A DNA stretch of 64,000 nucleotides from NCBI GenBank assembly GCA_016716265.1, contig JADJWQ010000001.1, positions 2,604,001 to 2,668,000 of the forward strand. The letters are read 5' to 3'. This document shows positions 49,539-59,245 of this stretch, one piece after another. Source of the stretch: Planctomycetota bacterium. GTDB taxonomy: Bacteria > Planctomycetota > UBA1135 > UBA2386. The notes under the pieces are model-generated. The model had not been told where the DNA came from. It ran no database searches and saw only the letters and a list, made by a program, of their open reading frames with translations. Within the stretch, counting starts at the first letter, position 1, and every line of letters starts with the position of its first letter. The translations under genes were made by a program, and so were the position numbers.

Positions 49539-50080
49539 CGGCGCGGCTCCTCCTCGACGGCCGCCGTCTGCGCAGCGCGGAACGCGCGCAGACGGTCCCG
49601 CATGGCCGGATCGCCATTGGCGACGATCGCCGCGGCGAGCAGGCCTGCATTTCGGGCACCGGCCTCACCGACGGCGAGGGTCCCGACCGGGATGCCACCC
49701 GGCATCTGCACGATCGACAGCAGCGAGTCGAGCCCGTCGAGGGTCCGGCTGCGCACCGGCACTCCGAGCACCGGAATCGTGGTCAACGCGGCGAGCATAC
49801 CCGGCAGGTGCGCCGAGCCACCCGCCCCGGCGACGATCGCGCGCAGGCCGCGCGCCTCCGCAGAGCGGCCGTAGGCGTAGAGCCGATCCGGCGTCCGGTG
49901 CGCGGACACGATGCGCACCTCGTGCGGCACGGCGAGCTGCTCCAATACGGCGACCGCGTGCTGCATGGTCTCCCAGTCGGACTGGCTGCCCATGACGACA
50001 CCTACCGCCACGGTGCCGGCCACCGAGGTGCTGGCCGCCGCGGATTCGGCATCGCTGTCGGAAGTCCCGGCTGCGCTCAT
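49535..50080 (-). CDS. purE: N5-CAIR mutase
   Basis: A 181-residue PurE. After a 25-residue Ser/Ala-rich leader, the core has VGVVMGSQSDWETM (substrate loop), IVSAHRTPDRLYAY, VAGAGGSAHLPGMLAALT and VQMPGGIPVGTLAVG, all typical. It converts N5-CAIR to CAIR next to PurK. The ATG at 50080 has GGAGG just upstream; a TTG at 50098 is in frame but less likely. It overlaps purK by 4 bases and follows the isocitrate dehydrogenase gene by 43 bases, probably in one transcript. Confidence 0.94.
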   Translation of the reverse strand: MSAAGTSDSDAESAAASTSVAGTVAVGVVMGSQSDWETMQHAVAVLEQLAVPHEVRIVSAHRTPDRLYAYGRSAEARGLRAIVAGAGGSAHLPGMLAALTTIPVLGVPVRSRTLDGLDSLLSIVQMPGGIPVGTLAVGEAGARNAGLLAAAIVANGDPAMRDRLRAFRAAQTAAVEEEPRR

Positions 50081-50123
50081 GTCGTCCTCCGTCCGCAATG
50101 GCTCCGCGCGACGCCCCCGCCGG

Positions 50124-51635
50124 TCACTGGCCCTGGCCGAGCGAGAACCCGAGCTCGCCGTCGAACGTGTAGAGCTGCTCGGTCTTGACGAAGTCGATGC
50201 CGCCCACGGCGAGGTGGTCGAGCAGCTCGACGACCGCCTTCGGTGAGATCGGCGTGTGGCCGTCGGCCGAGCGACGCGCCATGAAGCGGCACCGCCAGTG
50301 GTCGGTGCGGAAGGTCTCCGGGTGCCCGCCGGGCCATACCTTGACGCCGCGGTTGGTGATCATCACGAGGTCGATGGTCTTCGGCGCGGCATCGTGGAGC
50401 AGCCTGGCGAGCACGTCGGGGTCGCGGTCGTGCGCATCCCAGTCGACGAAGACGTCGACGCCGACGAGTTCCTTCAGCGGCTTGGGATGCGGGCGCGGCT
50501 CGACGTCGAGCGCCTTGCGCGACGACTCGTCGTAGTGGACCGGGTGCAGCTTCTGCGGCGTCCGGCCGAGCCGCTCGATCACTGCATCGGCGAAGGCCCG
50601 CGTCCCCACCCGTCGGGTGCTGACACCGTCGCGGTGGATATCGCCGGTGTGGATGCCATCCTCGATCGTACGGAGCCACGCATTGTGGACCTTCGCGGCG
50701 ATGACCGGGCGCCCGACGTGGACGAGCATCATCACCGCCGCGAGCAGCAGGCCGGACGGATTGGCGAGATCCTTGCCCGCGATGTCGGGCGCGGAGCCGT
50801 GGATCGCCTCGAACATCGCGAAGTTCCGGCCGATGTTGGCCGAGCCGCAGAGCCCGACCGAGCCGGTGAGCTGGGCGGTCACGTCCGACACGACGTCGCC
50901 GTAGAGATTCGGCGTCACGACGACGTCGAAGCGGCCGGGGCGATCGGCGAGCCACGCGGTGCCGATGTCGACGATCAGCTCCTCGGTCTCGATCTCGGGA
51001 TACTCTGCGGCGATCTCACGGAACACCTGCCGGAACAGGCCGTCCGTGAGCTTCATGATGTTGTCCTTGGTGAGGCAGCTGATCTTCTTCCGCTCGGCGC
51101 GGCGCGCGTATTCGAACGCGTAGCGGATCACCCGCTCGGAGCCCGGTCGCGAGATCAGCTTCAGGCACTGCATCACCTCCGCCGTCTGCCGGTGCTCGAT
51201 ACCCGCGTAGGTGTCCTCCTCGTTCTCGCGGATCACCACGACGTCCATGTCGGGGTGCTTGGTCGGCACGAACGGGTCGTAGGCGACACACGGGCGCACG
51301 TTCGCGAACAGGCCGAGCGTCTTGCGCGTCGTGACGTTCAGGCTCTTGTAGCCGCTGCCGCGCGGCGTCGTGATCGGGGCCTTCAGGAACACCTTCGACG
51401 CGCGCAGCACGTCCCACGCCTCGGGCGCCATGCCGGACGTGTTCCCCGCCAGGTAGACCTTCTCGCCGATCTCGATCTCGTCGAACCGCAGCCCGGCACC
51501 CGCGGCCTCGAGGATGCGCAGCGTGGCGTCCATGATCTCCGGGCCGATCCCGTCGCCGCGGGCGACGGTGATGCGGATCGGGAGTGCGGCGGCGGTGCCC
51601 GCGGTCGAGGAAGCGGTCGAGATCTCGGAGGTCAT
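50124..51635 (-). CDS. icd: NADP-type isocitrate dehydrogenase, Thermus-like long form
   Basis: A 503-residue beta-decarboxylating dehydrogenase. ITVARGDGIGPEIMDATLRI, NVRPCVAYDPF, DVVVIRENEEDTYAGIEH, KDNIMKLTDGLF, NLYGDVVSDVTAQLTGSVG and EAIHGSAPDIAGK place it in the isocitrate/isopropylmalate family. The C-terminal 150 residues (VHYDESSRK to the end) are an extra domain as in the Thermus-type enzyme, absent from LeuB, which favours isocitrate. It oxidises isocitrate to 2-oxoglutarate in the TCA cycle. The ATG is not preceded by a clear Shine-Dalgarno site. It is upstream of purE-purK. Confidence 0.85.
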   Translation of the reverse strand: MTSEISTASSTAGTAAALPIRITVARGDGIGPEIMDATLRILEAAGAGLRFDEIEIGEKVYLAGNTSGMAPEAWDVLRASKVFLKAPITTPRGSGYKSLNVTTRKTLGLFANVRPCVAYDPFVPTKHPDMDVVVIRENEEDTYAGIEHRQTAEVMQCLKLISRPGSERVIRYAFEYARRAERKKISCLTKDNIMKLTDGLFRQVFREIAAEYPEIETEELIVDIGTAWLADRPGRFDVVVTPNLYGDVVSDVTAQLTGSVGLCGSANIGRNFAMFEAIHGSAPDIAGKDLANPSGLLLAAVMMLVHVGRPVIAAKVHNAWLRTIEDGIHTGDIHRDGVSTRRVGTRAFADAVIERLGRTPQKLHPVHYDESSRKALDVEPRPHPKPLKELVGVDVFVDWDAHDRDPDVLARLLHDAAPKTIDLVMITNRGVKVWPGGHPETFRTDHWRCRFMARRSADGHTPISPKAVVELLDHLAVGGIDFVKTEQLYTFDGELGFSLGQGQ

Positions 51636-52564
51636 CGGTGGCGTGGGCGCGCGGAGGCGGAGGCGGCGGGCGGGCGGGACGGGGTATCGGAAAACGCGAA
51701 GCTTGGGACACCGACGGCCCGCTGCCAACGGTCCCGTGCCAGGAACGCCCGCGGAGCCGGCTCCGGGTCCGCCTCGAGCGGCTGCGGGCGGATCAACGGC
51801 TCGATGTCCACGCCGTTGCTGCCGACGACACCGAGTCGGCTCACGGACAGGTCGAAGACGAGCCCGTGTCCGCAGATGTGCGTGCCGCGGTAGCTCGGGT
51901 CCTCGGGCAGCGGGGAATCCAGCGGCGCGCTGCCGCTCGTCGAGCCCCGCGCCGGCCGCGACACGCCGGGGATCACGAGGGCGGTGCCGCCGAGCCACGC
52001 CGAGGTCGATGCGTGGAGCACCGGCGTCGTGCCCGCCTAGCTCCGACCGCCGCTGCCGAACCGGGGGACGTTCGCTCGGAGGCCTGCGCGCTCCAGGTGG
52101 TCGTCGAACGACTCGTCTGCGTTCGCATTGGCGAGCACGCGACACTCGACGACCAGGTTCTCGTCGCCGACCGGATACGGAAGGTCCAGGGTGATGTAGT
52201 CGTTGCCCTGGGTGGTCGTGCCGTTCAGGTCGGGCAGGCGGACGATCGGCGCGCCGAACGCCCGCCGCGCTGGCTTGCAGCGCCAGTCGTCGTGCCGGGC
52301 ATCCAGATCCCGAGCTGCCGTGTGACGACGGTCCACGTGCGCACCTCGCCCCGGCGGAAGCCAGACCTTCGATCCGGTGGCCGAGCGGGCCGGCGAGGTC
52401 GGACCTCTCGAAGATCATCTGCAGGCGGCGGGTTCCGGAGGCGAGCAGCAGGCTGCGGTCGTTCCGGGCGCCGGCGGACCTCGCATGGTCGGACGGGAGC
52501 ACCGCGGTCCGCCAGGCGGCGGTCAGCGCGGCGGCCGGGGGAGGGTGATCGGCCCGGCGATCAT
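51632..52564 (-). pseudogene. Decayed secreted-protein gene
   Basis: Pieces of one secreted protein survive in three frames. An N-terminal piece reads SLLLASGTRRLQMIFERSDL then GHRIEGLA; after a shift near 52368 it continues FRRGEVRTWTVVTRQLGIWM; after another near 52280 it gives FGAPIVRLPDLNGTTTQGND and LPYPVGDENLVVECRVL; an in-frame TAG sits at 52037-52039; downstream are GTALVIPGV and LVFDLSVSRLGVVGSNGVD. The order matches the secreted protein at 19203. Several independent lesions make real decay more likely than sequencing error. A tail of the frame overlaps the isocitrate dehydrogenase ATG, probably by chance. Confidence 0.75.
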
Positions 52565-53071
52565 CGTGGGAGTCTCTCCGTCGATCGGGTCGGTGGAGCG
52601 CCGGGCTCGCCCCGGCTCGCCCGCCGGAACGAGGCGCTCGACCGACACTCCAGGCCGGTTCGCGGGGTGTCCTCGCGCGGACCGGCCGGCGAGCCGCGCA
52701 CCGTGCGGCCCGGGGGTGGGGCGGATCACGCGGGCCTCGACCATGAGCAGTCGGTCGGTCCCAGCGCGCGGATGCGCACCGAACCGCCGGTCCGCCGGTG
52801 GCCATGGCTCGATGCCTCTTGCGACGTCGATTGCGCTCGGGAGCTATCCCCAATGCACCGCTCGCGCGTATGCCGGACCCGCCCGAGACGACGTCAGGAC
52901 ATCGTCCATAGGTAGTCTCCCTAGCCCTGAGACAAGCTCACCTGGAACCGGCCGCATTGTACCGAACCGGTATCTGGTCGCGCGCCGCTCGGCAGCGCGA
53001 CGGCGGGCGGAGCATCGGGCCAGTAGACTTCTGCGAGCACGGCGCGCTCTCCGAGATGGACGCGCCACCCT
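52565..53071. other. Gene-poor stretch next to the decayed gene
   Basis: No frame here shows a signal peptide or conserved motif. It may be further eroded remains of the adjacent pseudogene plus the promoter region of the gene at 53072. TAGACT at 53024-53029 could be a -10 element 42 bases before that start. Confidence 0.45.
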
Positions 53072-54763
53072 ATGGCAAACCGCAACCTCCTCCTCTCCGC
53101 CCTGGCCGCGACGCTCGTCTCCGGACTCTCGGCCCAGACCCTCCTGATTCCGGCCGCAGCCAACACCGGCGATCTGCCGTCGAGCACCGGCTGGCCGTTC
53201 GATCTCACGACGCCGACGCGCACGCTCTACATCTACGACTCGTCGCATTTCACGAGCGCAGGCGTCACGTCGCCCATCCTGATCAGCGCGGTCCGTATCC
53301 GCGCCAATGGCAATACGACCGCGACGTGGGCCGGCGACACCATCCCGAACGTCACCCTCGACCTGTCGACCGCACCGACCGACTACTCGGTGATCAACGG
53401 GACGTTCGACACCAACCACGGCGCCGACCGCGCCCAGGTCTACAACGCGCCGATGGTCGTCCCGCCGGGCTCGAGCACGACCGGTGCCGCGGGCCCGTTC
53501 GCGTACAACATGACGTTCTCGACGCCGTTCCTCTACGACCCGAGCAGCGGCGACCTGACCGTCGACATCATCAGCGGTGGCGCGCCGAGCACGGCCAACA
53601 CGCCGACGGTCGACGCCTCCAGCACCACGGGCCAGGCGCTCGCCCGCCGCGTCTACGGGCTGAGCTACGCCGGGTCGCCGACCGGCACCGTCTGGAGCGG
53701 TGAGTCCGCCCACGCGATCGAGTTCACCTACACGATCCCCAGCGGCTATGCGACCGCCGCGCGTTACGGCACCGCTTGCGGCGGCGACGCGCCGGCCTCG
53801 TTCTACGAGCTGTTCACGACGACGGCGAACCCGTTCGACCTGTCCGGCAACGCCGGCTTCACGATGCAGTGGCTCGGTGGCACGTACCGCGTGACCCCGG
53901 GTGCATCACCGATCGTCCCGCCGACCGGCGTGAACCGGCTGACGTTCAGCGACGACCAGACCCAGCAGGTCCCGCTGCCGTTCGCGTTCCCGAGCGCAGC
54001 CGGTAACAACAGTGCCGTGTGGCTGTGCTCGAACGGCTGGATGGCGTTCAGCGCGACGACGCTGACGACGCTGACCGAGTCGGTCTCGTCGCTGCTCAAC
54101 GATCCGTTCCCGCGCCTCGCGTTCCTGTGGGACGACCTCGCCCCGAACAACGGCGGCACCATCGACGCCGAGCCCGACGTCAGCGGCACGTTCCACATCA
54201 CGTTCACCGCCATCCCCGAGTACTCGATCGGCGGCGCCAACGACGTGCAGATCTCGCTGCAGAGCAACGGCACGATCGAGGTCAAGTACGGCACCTGCTC
54301 GACGCTCGACTGCCTGGTCGGCTACGGCCGGGGCAGCGGGGCGCGCGACCCGGGCGGCCTCGACTTCTCGACGCTCGCACCGTTCACGACCGGCACCGAG
54401 CGCCCGAACCTGGAGCTCGGCGTCGTCGACCGGCCGGTGCTCGGCACCACGGCCAACACCATCGTGCGCAACATCGCGCCCGCCACGGCACTCGCCGGCG
54501 CCATCAACTACGGGATCGAGCTCGCGCCGCCGCTCGACCTGACGTTCCTCGGCGCACCGGGCTGCTTCGCGAACGCGTCCGCGTTCTTCAGCCAGGGCTT
54601 CTCGGTCGCGGCGCCGACCGCGACCGTCGGCATCCCGCTACCGAACCTCCCGTCGCTCGCGGGAATCGTGCTCGACCAGCAGGCGCTGGTCGCCGACCCG
54701 AGCGTCAATCGGCTCGGCGTCGCGACGACCAACGGCGTCAAGTGGACGCTGGACGTCAACTGA
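53072..54763 (+). CDS. Large secreted protein of the planctomycete C-terminal-domain family
   Basis: A 563-residue exported protein (signal peptide NLLLSALAATLVSGLSAQ). Residues about 20-230 form one beta-sandwich (TRTLYIYDSSHF, ISAVRIRANGNT, FAYNMTFSTPFLY). Residues about 235-460 repeat the module of the 6417 gene: FYELF, FDLSGNAGFTMQWLGG, VPLPFAFP, VWLCSNGWMAF. The end is the shared domain (LGAPGCFANAS, GIPLPNLPSLAGIVLDQQAL, LGVATTNGV). No catalytic motif seen. The sequence is Thr/Ser/Asn-rich as expected for a surface protein. Confidence 0.82.
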   Translation: MANRNLLLSALAATLVSGLSAQTLLIPAAANTGDLPSSTGWPFDLTTPTRTLYIYDSSHFTSAGVTSPILISAVRIRANGNTTATWAGDTIPNVTLDLSTAPTDYSVINGTFDTNHGADRAQVYNAPMVVPPGSSTTGAAGPFAYNMTFSTPFLYDPSSGDLTVDIISGGAPSTANTPTVDASSTTGQALARRVYGLSYAGSPTGTVWSGESAHAIEFTYTIPSGYATAARYGTACGGDAPASFYELFTTTANPFDLSGNAGFTMQWLGGTYRVTPGASPIVPPTGVNRLTFSDDQTQQVPLPFAFPSAAGNNSAVWLCSNGWMAFSATTLTTLTESVSSLLNDPFPRLAFLWDDLAPNNGGTIDAEPDVSGTFHITFTAIPEYSIGGANDVQISLQSNGTIEVKYGTCSTLDCLVGYGRGSGARDPGGLDFSTLAPFTTGTERPNLELGVVDRPVLGTTANTIVRNIAPATALAGAINYGIELAPPLDLTFLGAPGCFANASAFFSQGFSVAAPTATVGIPLPNLPSLAGIVLDQQALVADPSVNRLGVATTNGVKWTLDVN

Positions 54764-54893
54764 TCGGCGCGCTCCGGCACGGAGCCGCGCTCGACACGTG
54801 AGCGTCGCCGGGGTCCCCTTCGTGGGCCTCGGCGAGGGCGGCGACGCCGGCGCGGCTGCCGCCGCGTGCTGGTGGTGACCCTGGGGCCGCGCG

Positions 54894-54915
54894 CGACCGC
54901 CTCGGAAGGCGGTCG
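54894..54915. terminator. Hairpin after the secreted-protein gene
   Basis: CGACCGCC and GGCGGTCG form a perfect 8-bp stem around the six-base loop TCGGAA. It lies between two convergent genes, 130 bases past the stop at 54763 and 57 bases before the aldo/keto reductase stop. No T-tract; a bidirectional terminator role is inferred. Confidence 0.45.
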
Positions 54916-54971
54916 AACCGCCGGGGCCTAGCCCGCCGGGCTTCGAGTCGAGGAGCCCCGGGGCCGGTGCG

Positions 54972-55925
54972 TCACTCGTCCCAGAGGTTCGCGAGCGTGT
55001 AGGGACCGCCCTCGAACTCCCAGAAGTCGCCGAGCACGTAGCGGTGGTTCCGCTCCAGCGCGCCGAGCGCGCGCAGGTCGCGGTCGTCGAGGGACAGCCG
55101 GCCGGCCGCGAGGTTCTCGGCGAGCCGCGCCGGGTGGACCGACTTCGGGATCACCAGCGTGTCGCGGTGCAACGCCCACGCGATCAGCACCTGGCCGGGC
55201 GTCGCGCCGCGCCGCTCCGCCACCTGCGCGACCACCGGGTCGTCGAGCAACCGCGGCTCGCCGGTCCGCTTCATGTCTTCGGGCCGGTCGGGCGAGCCGA
55301 GCGGGGAGTAGGCGGTCACGCCGACGCCGTGCTCCTGGCACCAGTCGACGAGCGCCTGCTGCTGCAGGTAGGGGTGCAGCTCGACCTGGTTCATCGCCGG
55401 CCGGATCCGGGCCGTGGAGCAGAGCGCGACGAGCTTCGGCAGGCTGAAGTTGGACACGCCGACGTGGCGCGTCAGACCGGCGTCGACCGCGCGCTCCAGT
55501 CCCTGCCAGGTGGCGGCGATCGGCAGCTCGTCGAGGGCGATCAGGTCGTCGGCCGACTCGGGCAGCACCTTCCCACGGCGCTGCGCGACCGGCCAGTGGA
55601 TCAGGTAGAGGTCCAACGAGTCCAGCCGCAGGTCCGCGAGCGTCTGCTCGAGCGCTGGCACGACGTCGTCGGGAGCATGCCGGTCGTTCCACAGCTTGGA
55701 CGTGATCCACAGCTCCTCCCGGCGGACGTACCCGGCCGCGAAGCAGCTGGCGAGCGCCGCGCCGATCTCGGCTTCGTTGCCGTAGATGGCGGCGCAGTCG
55801 AGGTGGCGGTACCCGAGGCGGATCGCCTCGGTGACGGCGGCGCCGATCTGGCCCGGGCCGGACTTCCAGGTGCCGAGGCCGAGCGCCGGCAGCGGCGTCC
55901 CGTCGTGGAGCGTCAGGTTCGTCAT
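54972..55925 (-). CDS. Aldo/keto reductase
   Basis: A 317-residue AKR. LHDGTPLPALGLGTWK and HLDCAAIYGNEAEIG (Asp and Tyr of the catalytic tetrad), ELWITSKLWN (Lys), LDLYLIHWP (His), HVGVSNFSLPKL, and VIPKSVHPARLAENL (NADPH site) follow the standard order. It reduces aldehydes or ketones with NADPH in the cytoplasm. Its tail (VLGDFWEFEGGPYTLANLWD) is typical of this group. TACGAT at 55942-55947 (minus strand) lies 16 bases upstream and supports this start over an ATG at 55943 that overlaps the hexamer. The substrate is not predictable. Confidence 0.93.
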   Translation of the reverse strand: MTNLTLHDGTPLPALGLGTWKSGPGQIGAAVTEAIRLGYRHLDCAAIYGNEAEIGAALASCFAAGYVRREELWITSKLWNDRHAPDDVVPALEQTLADLRLDSLDLYLIHWPVAQRRGKVLPESADDLIALDELPIAATWQGLERAVDAGLTRHVGVSNFSLPKLVALCSTARIRPAMNQVELHPYLQQQALVDWCQEHGVGVTAYSPLGSPDRPEDMKRTGEPRLLDDPVVAQVAERRGATPGQVLIAWALHRDTLVIPKSVHPARLAENLAAGRLSLDDRDLRALGALERNHRYVLGDFWEFEGGPYTLANLWDE

Positions 55926-56296
55926 GGGTTCGGCAACCGGCATCGTACGCGGATCCGAGGCGCAGGACAGACAGGTGGCGCCGAGCCACCGCGCGGTGGG
56001 GTGTCGGACGAGGCGCGATGACCGGACGGAGCCGGGTACCTCCGACCGGCGCAGGTCGCCTGGACTGGCCCGCGCCGCTGCTCGAGCGGGCGACAATCCG
56101 CCCGCCGACCCGACCGGCGGCGACCGGCTCCCGGTCGGCGGAGGATTCCTTCGCGGAGCGCTCGCATCCCCCTTGCGGGCCGGACCGGCGAATCTATTGT
56201 TCGCGGTCGCTCGGAGGCGTGGCGCCGGAGGTCAGGGACCGGATGGGTCCTCGGCAACACGTGCACCTCCCAGCACTCGCTCTTCCGAGAGCACCG
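55926..56296. other. Divergent intergenic region
   Basis: It lies between the aldo/keto reductase and the aminomutase operon. It holds the candidate promoter at 56173-56200 and no recognisable gene. Frames open through it lack family features. Confidence 0.5.
56173..56200 (+). promoter_or_regulatory. Candidate promoter of the aminomutase operon
   Basis: TTGCGG (56173-56178) and TATTGT (56195-56200) are separated by 16 bases. They lie about 97 bases before the first gene of the six-gene operon, leaving a leader of about 90 bases. It is the best two-box promoter candidate in the window. Confidence 0.5.
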
Positions 56297-57736
<1,440 letters not shown>

Positions 57737-57740
57737 GGCC

Positions 57741-58253
57741 ATGAGCGCGGACCCGCACCCCTGCGCGCGCTGCGCGCAGATCCAGCGGACGTGCTGCCAG
57801 CGGGCGGAGATCCTGCTCACCGGCGGCGACGTCGCGCGCATCCGCGCCCATAGCGGGCGCGCCGACTTCGACGAGCGCCGGGTCCCGCTGGACCCGGCCT
57901 ATCTCGAACACGATCCCGACGACCCGGAGTGGCTCGGCCTCACGGTCGGCCGCGACGGCCGGCGCCGGATGCTGGTCCGTCGAGCCGAAGGCGACTGCAC
58001 CTTCCTCGGCGCGCAGGGCTGCGTCCTGCCGACCGAGGTCCGCCCGCTCGTCTGCCGGCTCTACCCATGGAGCTACACGGCGGGCGGACTCGCCACCGAG
58101 TCCGCCGACTACTGTCCGCCGGTCCTGCTGCGCTTCGCCGGTGACTCGATGCTCGACGTGCTCGATATGCAGCGCGCCGACGCCGAGCGCTGGCGTGCAC
58201 GGCTGTACGACGAGCTGCGCGACGACCGCGGGGCACTCGAGGACGCGATATGA
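57741..58253 (+). CDS. YkgJ-type cysteine-cluster protein
   Basis: A 170-residue protein of the YkgJ/zinc- or iron-chelating Cys-cluster family. CARC (8-11), TCC (18-19), DCTFLGAQGCVLP, RPLVCRLYPW and DYCPP supply eight or more cysteines in the family pattern, which binds a metal or an Fe-S cluster. It starts 5 bases after the aminomutase stop and overlaps the next gene by ATGA. It may assist the radical SAM enzyme or a metal-dependent partner in the operon (inference). Confidence 0.82.
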   Translation: MSADPHPCARCAQIQRTCCQRAEILLTGGDVARIRAHSGRADFDERRVPLDPAYLEHDPDDPEWLGLTVGRDGRRRMLVRRAEGDCTFLGAQGCVLPTEVRPLVCRLYPWSYTAGGLATESADYCPPVLLRFAGDSMLDVLDMQRADAERWRARLYDELRDDRGALEDAI

Positions 58254-59245
58254 AGGTCGGCCTCTGCTACGACCTGCGCGACGACTGGCTCGCGCTGGGT
58301 CACTCGCTCGAGGACGTCGCCGAGTTCGACAGCCCCGGGACGATCGATGCGCTGTGCCTGGCCCTGGCGGCACTCGGTCACGAGACCGACCGCATCGGCA
58401 ACGTGCACGCGCTCATGCGCCGGCTCGTGGCGGGCGAGCGCTGGGACATCGTCTGGAACATCGCCGAAGGCATGCACGGAATCGGGCGCGAGAGCCAGGT
58501 CCCGTGCCTGCTCGACGCCCACCGCATCGGTTACGTCTTCTCCGACCCGCTCGTGTGCGCTCTGACGCTGCACAAGGCGATGGCGAAGCGCGTGCTGCGC
58601 GACCTCGGCGTGCCGACGCCCGACTTCGCCGTGGTCGAGCGGCTCGACGACGTCGAGCGCGTCCACCTGCCGTTCCCGCTGTTCGCGAAGCCGCTGGCCG
58701 AAGGCACCAGCAAGGGCATCCACGCCGACTCCCGGATCACCGATCGCGAGCAGCTCGCCCGCGTCTGCGAGCGGCTGCTCGCGACGTTCAAGCAACCGGT
58801 GCTGGTCGAGCGCTTCCTGCCCGGCCGTGAGCTGACCGTCGGTATCGTCGGCACCGGGGCACGGGCGGAGGCGATCGCCGCGCTGGACTTCGTGCTGCTC
58901 GAGGGTGCCGATCCTGCGGTCTACACGCAGCGCAACAAGGAGGAGTGCGAGAGCCTCGTCCGCTATCACCTCGGCGACGGACCGCTCGCCGCGGAGGCGA
59001 AGGACCTGGCGCTGCGCGCATGGGTCGCACTGGGCTGTCGGGACGGCGGCCGCGTCGACGTGCGCCAGGCCGCGGACGGCCGTCTGCAGGTCATGGAGAT
59101 CAACCCCCTGCCCGGTCTGCACCCGACGCACTCCGACCTGCCGATCATGTGCACGCTGGCCGGCATCGAGTACCTCGAGCTCATCCGGCGGATCTTCGAG
59201 TCGGCGGTGCGCCGACTCGAGGCAGCCGCGCCATGGACATCCTGA
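58250..59245 (+). CDS. D-Ala-D-Ala ligase-like ATP-grasp enzyme (first copy)
   Basis: A 331-residue ATP-grasp ligase. It has MKVGLCYDLRDDW, IVWNIAEGMHGIGRESQVP, FAKPLAEGTSKGIH (ATP loop), FLPGRELTVGIVG, GRVDVRQAADGR and MEINPLPGL (Mg2+ site). It resembles D-alanine ligases, but the N-terminal domain is shorter or different, and a peptidoglycan role is doubtful given the operon. It probably forms an amide bond using ATP. It overlaps the Cys-cluster gene by ATGA and the following ligase by 13 bases. Confidence 0.85.
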   Translation: MKVGLCYDLRDDWLALGHSLEDVAEFDSPGTIDALCLALAALGHETDRIGNVHALMRRLVAGERWDIVWNIAEGMHGIGRESQVPCLLDAHRIGYVFSDPLVCALTLHKAMAKRVLRDLGVPTPDFAVVERLDDVERVHLPFPLFAKPLAEGTSKGIHADSRITDREQLARVCERLLATFKQPVLVERFLPGRELTVGIVGTGARAEAIAALDFVLLEGADPAVYTQRNKEECESLVRYHLGDGPLAAEAKDLALRAWVALGCRDGGRVDVRQAADGRLQVMEINPLPGLHPTHSDLPIMCTLAGIEYLELIRRIFESAVRRLEAAAPWTS

